Assembly: GCA_910588135.1 (NCBI GenBank)
Contig: CAJUOT010000015.1
Location: forward strand, 1 to 49,857
DNA: 49,857 bases
Reading direction: 5' to 3'
Source of the DNA: an uncultured Oscillospiraceae bacterium
GTDB lineage: Bacteria; Bacillota; Clostridia; Oscillospirales; Oscillospiraceae
The notes beneath the pieces were generated by a model. That model made no database searches. It saw only the letters and a program-made list of their open reading frames with translations, and was not told the origin of the DNA. Made by a program: the position numbers and the translations under genes. This document shows positions 45,217 to 49,857 of this stretch, piece after piece. How positions within the stretch are numbered: position 1 is the first letter of the stretch; each line of letters starts with the position of its first letter.

Positions 45217-45387
45217 ATGGCACGAAAGAAGAAACCCAACGACTACGGCACAGGAATACCCCTCCATGAAGTGGAGGCCCTGGCCCGGGTGCTGCTCCCA
45301 GAAATTCAAGCCTTTTTCGAGAGTGAGGAAGGGCAGAGGGAGTTTGCGGAATGGAACGCACAGCGGGGCGCTGAACAAAAGGAATAG
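45217..45387 (+). CDS. Small conserved protein of Clostridia mobile elements
   Basis: 56 residues, beginning MARKKKPNDYGTGIPLHEVE, then ALARVLLPEIQAFFESEEG and a Glu/Gln-rich tail. I have seen this pattern next to recombinase genes in Clostridia integrative elements; function unknown. The ribosome site (GGGGGCGG) is only fair. A terminator follows directly. A longer in-frame start at 45097 would read through the IS remnant and is rejected. Confidence 0.65.
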   Translation: MARKKKPNDYGTGIPLHEVEALARVLLPEIQAFFESEEGQREFAEWNAQRGAEQKE

Positions 45388-45397
45388 GCATAGCACA

Positions 45398-45442
45398 AGG
45401 CGGGAACATCCTCAAACGATGCTCCCGCCTGTATTTATTTTT
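45398..45442 (+). terminator. Intrinsic terminator after the small protein
   Basis: AGGCGGGA (45398-45405) pairs with TCCCGCCT (45423-45430), plus inner CATC/GATG, followed by the T-rich GTATTTATTTTT, which overlaps the 3' end of the convergent HAD gene. Confidence 0.75.
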
Positions 45443-46064
45443 GATCCCCGGATAACGAAAGCAAATGTCCTGGCATTTGAATTCGATGCTGTGCCGGAAT
45501 GGCAGGGTCATGCGTCCCCCACAAAGCCAGGGCGAAATCCACACCGGCGGCGTGGGCGCACTGACTGTCATAAATGCTGTCACCCACATAGAGCACCCTT
45601 TCCCGATGTGCGCCGGACAGCTCCATGTACTTCAAGAGCGGGGCCGGGGTTGGTTTGTGCTCTGCGGTATCTTCGGCGCACACTACGGTTTGGAAATAGC
45701 CGCCAATGCCAAATCGGTTAAAATCATGGGCAAATTCCTCCCTGGTTTTCGAGGTGACGATACCCAGCGCCAGCCTCTGCTCCCGCAATTTCGCCAGTGC
45801 CTCCGCCACCCCGACGAACAGCGAGACGGCATCTTCATATTTGTGCATTTTCTCGATCCACAAGGTCAGGGCAGCAGGAACGTCAGCAACACCAAGCCGT
45901 TTCAGGGCGTCCGCCCCGGTGATGCCCAGCGCAAAGGTGAGCGCCTGTTCCTTATAGTGCCTGCCCGTCAGCTCCTCCAGGGTGTCACGCAGAGAGGGCA
46001 GAATGGCCCGTTCGGTGTCGATCAAGGTTCCGTCCAAATCAAAAACGATGTGAGAGTACTTCAT
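45435..46064 (-). CDS. HAD-IA phosphatase (phosphoglycolate phosphatase-like)
   Basis: 209 residues. Motif I VFDLDGTLIDT with Asp9 and Asp11, so it keeps the acid/base Asp that the other HADs in this window lack; motif II GIVTSK; motif III KPTPAP; motif IV YVGDSIYDSQCA. It resembles Gph/PpaX-type phosphatases acting on small phosphoesters or PPi. Start ATG 46064 overlaps the stop of the upstream acetyltransferase (ATGA), so the two are coupled. An earlier frame to 46226 is a shadow of the acetyltransferase. Confidence 0.87.
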   Translation of the reverse strand: MKYSHIVFDLDGTLIDTERAILPSLRDTLEELTGRHYKEQALTFALGITGADALKRLGVADVPAALTLWIEKMHKYEDAVSLFVGVAEALAKLREQRLALGIVTSKTREEFAHDFNRFGIGGYFQTVVCAEDTAEHKPTPAPLLKYMELSGAHRERVLYVGDSIYDSQCAHAAGVDFALALWGTHDPAIPAQHRIQMPGHLLSLSGDQK

Positions 46065-46651
46065 CCTATGCTTCCCTCTCCTTCCAGCCGCCGAATGACC
46101 CGATAGGGATTGCCCACGGCCACGCAGCTTGCCGGGATATCCCGGTTGACAACGCTGCCCGCTCCGATGACGGCATTTTCCCCAATGGCCACGCCGGGTA
46201 GAATCACAGCTTTTGCGCCGATCCATACCCCGTCTTGTATAACCACGGGCTTGGCCCAGGTGCGGAAAAAGGTGGCGTTTTTTCTCCGCCAGTCATCCGG
46301 CAGGCGCTCCGCAGGGAAAACCGGGTGGGAAGCGGTGCATATCTGTACGTCGGAGGCGATGAGCACCTTGTTCCCCACATGAATGGGTCTGTCGTCCACA
46401 AAGGTGCAGTTCATGCCAATAACCACATTACTGGCCAAAAAGATGTTTTTTCCGTGATTACAGTGAAAAGGGGTGTCAATGGACACGTTTTCCCCGATGG
46501 CTCCCAGGAGCTCCCGGAGGATGCTCTCCCGCTTTTCGTGGTCGCTGTAATCAGTGAAGGAGTATTCCCGGGTCAGTTCCCGCGCCCGGGCAATAAGGCG
46601 CAGGGCCTCATCGCCTGCGGTCTCTAAAAAATCCGCTGCTTCGTAGTACAT
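46061..46651 (-). CDS. Hexapeptide-repeat O-acetyltransferase (Maa/LacA-like)
   Basis: 196 residues. Left-handed beta-helix repeats: NIFLASNVVIGMNCTF, VGNKVLIASDVQICT, then SHPV (catalytic His region), IQDGVWIGAKAVILPGVAIGENAVIGAGSVV. Similar to maltose/galactoside acetyltransferases, which use acetyl-CoA. Coupled to the downstream HAD by a 4-base overlap; 9 bp after the HD gene. Confidence 0.92.
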   Translation of the reverse strand: MYYEAADFLETAGDEALRLIARARELTREYSFTDYSDHEKRESILRELLGAIGENVSIDTPFHCNHGKNIFLASNVVIGMNCTFVDDRPIHVGNKVLIASDVQICTASHPVFPAERLPDDWRRKNATFFRTWAKPVVIQDGVWIGAKAVILPGVAIGENAVIGAGSVVNRDIPASCVAVGNPYRVIRRLEGEGSIG

Positions 46652-46660
46652 GGGGCCCTC

Positions 46661-47260
46661 CTAAGCAAAGCTGTTCTCCACAACGCCTGGGAGTAGGGCA
46701 TAAATGGAGCCGCCGATCTGGCCCTCAAAATACGACTTGAGCGCCAAAATCTTTTTCCAGCGGTCCACGGTGGCGGGATGTACTCCGTATCGAATGGTCA
46801 CATCCACGAACCGCTTTTCCAGCAGGCAGAAACCGGAGGGCAGGGCCAGCGCGTCGCAGAGCTGAACCAGGCGGTCATAGTCGTCATAGACCGCGCCCGC
46901 CACAAATTCCTCCATAAATTGATAGTCTTCCCGGCTCATATCAAACGTTCCAATGGACGTGCCGACATCTTGAATCATAAAGGCGTGGGAAATGCAGACC
47001 TGGGCGGCCTTTTTCCACCCCCGCTCCATGCAGTAGCGGTAGCCATCCAGCAGGTGCCGCTCCGAGGTCACCCCCGCGTAGCGCCCAATATCGTGCAGCA
47101 GACCCAGGACATAGGCTCGCTCGGCAGACAGGCCGGGGCAGTACGACGCAATGTTTTGACAGGCTTCCGCCACATAACGGGAGTGGGCAGACCATGGGCC
47201 AGGATTTTGTTCCTCGGCCCAAGCTAGGGCGGCCTCCGCTGTTTTCCGATCCGGCGTCAT
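46661..47260 (-). CDS. HD-domain phosphohydrolase-like protein
   Basis: 199 residues. HSRYVAEACQNIA followed by YVLGLLHDIGRYAG supplies the HD metal motif; later a His near ISHAF and AVYDDYDRLVQLCD. A YqeK/HDIG-like small hydrolase of nucleotides is likely, but the substrate is unknown. Start MTPDRKTAEAALAW at 47260; a longer frame begins at 47455 and reads back through the neighbouring gene. Confidence 0.82.
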   Translation of the reverse strand: MTPDRKTAEAALAWAEEQNPGPWSAHSRYVAEACQNIASYCPGLSAERAYVLGLLHDIGRYAGVTSERHLLDGYRYCMERGWKKAAQVCISHAFMIQDVGTSIGTFDMSREDYQFMEEFVAGAVYDDYDRLVQLCDALALPSGFCLLEKRFVDVTIRYGVHPATVDRWKKILALKSYFEGQIGGSIYALLPGVVENSFA

Positions 47261-47274
47261 GGTATCCCCCCTTA

Positions 47275-47505
47275 TCATTTGACAGCAAAGCGTTTCAGCT
47301 TCCGGTGATCCCAGCGCTCCTCCAGGTCCAGCGTGAGCGTGAGGCACTCGCCTTTCGCCCGCCACTCGTCCACCAGCTCCGCCTGACGCATGGGGTTCAG
47401 GCGGATGTTTTCCGTCCCGCCGCGGGGATACACCAGGTACACATCCCCCGTGCAACCGTCCACCGCCTGGAGAAATTCCTTCATGTCCGTAATTTTAACG
47501 TTCAT
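47275..47505 (-). CDS. Small protein of unknown function
   Basis: 76 residues, soluble, with DVYLVYPRGGTENIRLNP and a Glu/Arg-rich middle; no family recognised. GGAGGT precedes ATG 47505, and its upstream region contains a 38-bp imperfect palindrome (47522-47559). It is 14 bp ahead of the HD gene in the same direction, so co-transcribed. Confidence 0.65.
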   Translation of the reverse strand: MNVKITDMKEFLQAVDGCTGDVYLVYPRGGTENIRLNPMRQAELVDEWRAKGECLTLTLDLEERWDHRKLKRFAVK

Positions 47506-47521
47506 ACCGCATACCTCCGCA

Positions 47522-47559
47522 AAAATGATGTTGAAGGGTCACCCCTCAAGTGTCATTTT
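47522..47559. promoter_or_regulatory. Imperfect 38-bp palindrome upstream of the small gene
   Basis: AAAATGA (47522-47528) and TCATTTT (47553-47559) form the outer arms, TTGA...TCAA and GGGT...ACCC the inner. It lies 17 bp before the start of the small gene (reading minus), so could be an operator or an mRNA hairpin. Confidence 0.55.
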
Positions 47560-47597
47560 AGCGCGAGGCCAATAAAAGGAATATCCTGTTCCCGCCC

Positions 47598-48557
47598 TCA
47601 ATTATCAATATCCTGCCATTTCCTGCGATACTCCGACGGTGTACATCCCATAGCGTCTCGAAAGGTTTTACCAAAATAGCTGCTGCTGCCCAGGCCGCAG
47701 AGCTGGCCCACTTCGGTGACCGGCGCTTTGGATTCCAAAAGAAGGCGGCACGCCTGCTGGAGCCGGTAGCTTTTCATATACTCCACCGGGGTAGTGTGGA
47801 GGCACTCCCGAAAGGCCCGAAAGCATTCCCGCTCACTCAAAAATGCGGCTCCGGCCAAACCAGATACGGTGATTTTTTCCGAATAGTGCTCATGGATATA
47901 GATCATCATTTCCTTGATTTTTTCGCTGCTTTTTCCCCGGCGGGCAGGGGTATTCATAAGGGAGCGGGCCAGCTCAAAAAGGGCCAGCCAAATTTCAGAC
48001 AGGGTGTTTCGGAGCCTTACCTCGTAACCGAATTCATCAGGGGAGAGGCGAAATGCCTCCTTGATCTGCTCCAAAACCGCCGCCTGGGCCGGGTCCGCGG
48101 GGAAAAGGGACAGCATCTCCACTTGGCCTGCCGATGACAGAGGGGTGAGATACCGCTCCCCAATGCGGCTTTCCGATCTGCCCAGCAGGGACGGCTCAAA
48201 AATATGCAGCAGCTGAATGGTGCCCGGTTCCGCTGTGGTCATGTGGAGGACATTGGCGTTTACCAGTACCGCGGAGCCTTCGGGCAAATGGGCCATTCCG
48301 CCGGGGGTGTGGTAGTGCATACAGCCTTTTTGCGTGTAGGACAGTTCCACCGCGCCGTGCCAGTGCCAGGGAGCGGAGCGGTCCGGGTAATAGTCCATTT
48401 CCACCCGAGAGGCGATGTAAGGGAAATCGGGAGCAAAGCCGGGGAGCAGCTCCTCCTTGCTCCCCGCTTGAAATATGATTTTGTGAATGTTTTTGATATC
48501 AACCACCTCAAAGAAGTCCAATTGCTCAAGTACAAAAGTTGTCACTTCATGTGGCAA
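47598..48557 (-). CDS. AraC-family transcriptional regulator with N-terminal cupin
   Basis: 319 residues. The N-terminal part has a cupin sugar-sensing pattern (PWHWHGAVELSYTQKG, PEGSAVLVNANVLHM). The C-terminal part has the double AraC helix-turn-helix: EKITVSGLAGAAFLSERECFRAFRECL and VTEVGQLCGLGSSSYFGKTFRDAMGCTPSEYRRK. The start is uncertain: the frame opens at a TTG (48557) without a good ribosome site. It is probably a local activator of the minus-strand genes, by position. Confidence 0.85.
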   Translation of the reverse strand: MPHEVTTFVLEQLDFFEVVDIKNIHKIIFQAGSKEELLPGFAPDFPYIASRVEMDYYPDRSAPWHWHGAVELSYTQKGCMHYHTPGGMAHLPEGSAVLVNANVLHMTTAEPGTIQLLHIFEPSLLGRSESRIGERYLTPLSSAGQVEMLSLFPADPAQAAVLEQIKEAFRLSPDEFGYEVRLRNTLSEIWLALFELARSLMNTPARRGKSSEKIKEMMIYIHEHYSEKITVSGLAGAAFLSERECFRAFRECLHTTPVEYMKSYRLQQACRLLLESKAPVTEVGQLCGLGSSSYFGKTFRDAMGCTPSEYRRKWQDIDN

Positions 48558-49129
48558 AAATTAACCGTGGAAATATGGTTCGACCCTATTTTACCTGTGA
48601 CAATGCCGCTCCAAATAAATTATAGTACGCAACGCAGAAAAGAGCAAGGGTGGGAAAAGCTGTTATGAAGGGACCCCTTGTCAAGTGGCAGAGGTTCCCC
48701 AAAAGTATTCCAGTTTTGTGCAGACTACCAACAATCAAAGTTCAGGTCTGGCGGCATATGCCGGGAGTCCGAAGGAGCAGATTCCGGCCTAGCCACTCTG
48801 CTATACGTGGATTGGTTACCGACAGGCTAATGACTACGCCGTAAGCCCCGCGATCTTTCGGCGTGAATCACTCACTCAAAAAGAGGGTGCCAACCAAGCT
48901 ATTTCGCAGATGGCTTGAATAAGTCCAAAAACCGCCGGACGCCCCTCAGATACCGCCAGAGATGCTTTTAGATTCCGAGCCGGACTACCCAGCCACCGCC
49001 GGAGGCGGCTTGCCCTTGGCAGCCAGCCGGAGAAAGATGCTATCATGGTTTACCCGGCGACGCTGTGTGAATTGATATGCTTTTGATTTTGTCGCCGGTA
49101 ATAACTCAAGAGCATTTTTCGGAGTGCTG
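48558..49129. other. Degenerate gene-free region
   Basis: About 570 bp without a convincing gene. Short frames with coding-like stretches broken by stops run through 48690-48960, consistent with decayed mobile-element DNA. I cannot name them. Confidence 0.4.
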
Positions 49130-49857
49130 TCAAGGGTGTCGGTCGTTGTAAAATATCTGGTCGTTCATCATACCCCATACAAAGCAGGCCAGTTCCCGCG
49201 CAACGGCAATCTTGGCGATATTTGCCTTGAACGCGTTGCGATGCGTACATACTTCTGTCTGAGCCGGTCATTGACTTTGTCAGCATAAGCGATGACCTCC
49301 GGTGCGTTCACCTGCTGTCGTTGTTTCAAATCGATGGACTTCCTTCCTGCGCGAGCGAGGCTATAGCTGTTTGCCGCCTCTGTCAGCAGCCGGCGTATAT
49401 GGGAGTTGCCGGCTTTGGTAATGGAAAGCCTGTGGCAGGAATCTGAACTGGAGCGTTCCCCGGGAATCAGGCCCAGAAACGCGGCATACTGCGATGCATG
49501 GGGAAAACGCCGGAAATCGCTTGTTTCCACAATCAGGGACATAGCCGTGTGGGTTTTGATTCCTTTGAAACAGACCAGTTTTTTGACCTTCTCCGCATAG
49601 TTGCCCATCTGAGAGAATTCCTCGATCCGTTTGTCCAGACGTTCCACTTTGTCGCTTAGCTGATCCAACGTTACGAGATATTCATCCAGCGTCTCCCTCA
49701 CAATGGCATTTGCAAATTCAATTTTGCGTAGCCACCGCATATGCCCTTTCGTCCAACGGCACTTGCCGTTAAATATCTTCCCACGTCTTAGACACAGAGC
49801 ATTGATTTGCTGCTTTGTCTGCTTCAACATAGTCTGTACATCGTCCCGTACCCGAAT
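49130..49857 (-). pseudogene. IS110-family transposase, frameshifted and cut by the window edge
   Basis: The minus-strand frame is open to the right edge and encodes the Transposase_20 region: VKKLVCFKGIKTHTAMSLI, ASQYAAFLGLIPGERSSSD, RLSITKAGNSHIRRLLTEAA, ending with RLRQKYVRI. At about 49,245 the reading shifts: the family tail (HRNAFKANIAKIAVARELA and CFVWGMM) continues in another frame to a stop at 49130. So the gene has one frameshift near its 3' end. The N-terminal DEDD catalytic part lies outside the window. IS110 elements integrate by a DEDD transposase with a bridge RNA. Confidence 0.85.

Noticed and set aside
45097..45387. Longer 96-residue ORF
   Set aside because: Its first 40 codons overlap the IS5 remnant read on the other strand. 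The MARKKK start at 45217 is the natural one.

Overview
This looks like about 50 kb of chromosome from an anaerobic, gut-type Clostridia (Oscillospiraceae-like). The evidence is a GC-rich backbone, strong GGAGG ribosome sites, a K+-type membrane pyrophosphatase, split transketolase, LacI/DeoR regulators and Clostridia-type transposon remnants. This assignment is inferred from gene content, not from a marker gene. I saw no rRNA, tRNA or CRISPR array.

Region 1 (1-11,700) is an A/T-richer accessory island. It holds a four-gene class 2 DISARM-like anti-phage operon: a cytosine methyltransferase carrying an N-terminal Vsr-like nuclease domain, DrmE-like, DrmA and DrmB. No DrmC was found. The island abuts the broken start of a mobile element (TnpW-like ORF plus the first ~40 codons of a serine recombinase). 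Next to it lies a gene-free stretch packed with DNA hairpins, including eight within 335 bp.

Region 2 (11,800-25,060) carries a MATE transporter and a LacI-type regulator with four TTCCGGAA palindromes in its upstream region. Divergent from it is an operon of four tandem HAD paralogues followed by an apparently circularly permuted 2,3-BPG-independent phosphoglycerate mutase and an MgtC-like membrane protein. Then come a membrane pyrophosphatase, a PfkB sugar kinase and a TIM-barrel isomerase/epimerase. A PHP-domain protein lies on the opposite strand.

Region 3 (25,070-37,440) starts with a DeoR regulator divergent from a ten-gene operon: archaeal-type (type II) GAPDH, archaeal-like PGK, two-subunit transketolase, LarA-type lactate racemase homologue, malic enzyme, then iolE, iolB, iolD and iolG. 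It joins inositol-ring breakdown to triose-phosphate oxidation and C3/C4 acid metabolism. No iolJ or iolA is present, and no clear iolC.

Region 4 (37,440-44,640) is an ABC importer of the AfuABC/FbpABC type (fused double permease, ATPase, lipoprotein binding protein), followed by a small membrane protein, a metallo-beta-lactamase-fold protein and a fifth HAD of the same subgroup. My working model is that Regions 2-4 form one catabolic locus for an inositol or sugar (organo)phosphate: import, HAD chemistry, Iol ring opening and an unusual lower-glycolysis set, with pyrophosphate-driven ion pumping alongside. The parts are well supported; the substrate and the linkage are inference.

Region 5 (44,640-end) is mixed accessory DNA: an IS5-type transposase remnant, a 56-residue protein, and a minus-strand set (HAD phosphatase, hexapeptide acetyltransferase, HD protein, small protein, AraC regulator). 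A frameshifted IS110-type transposase runs off the right edge.
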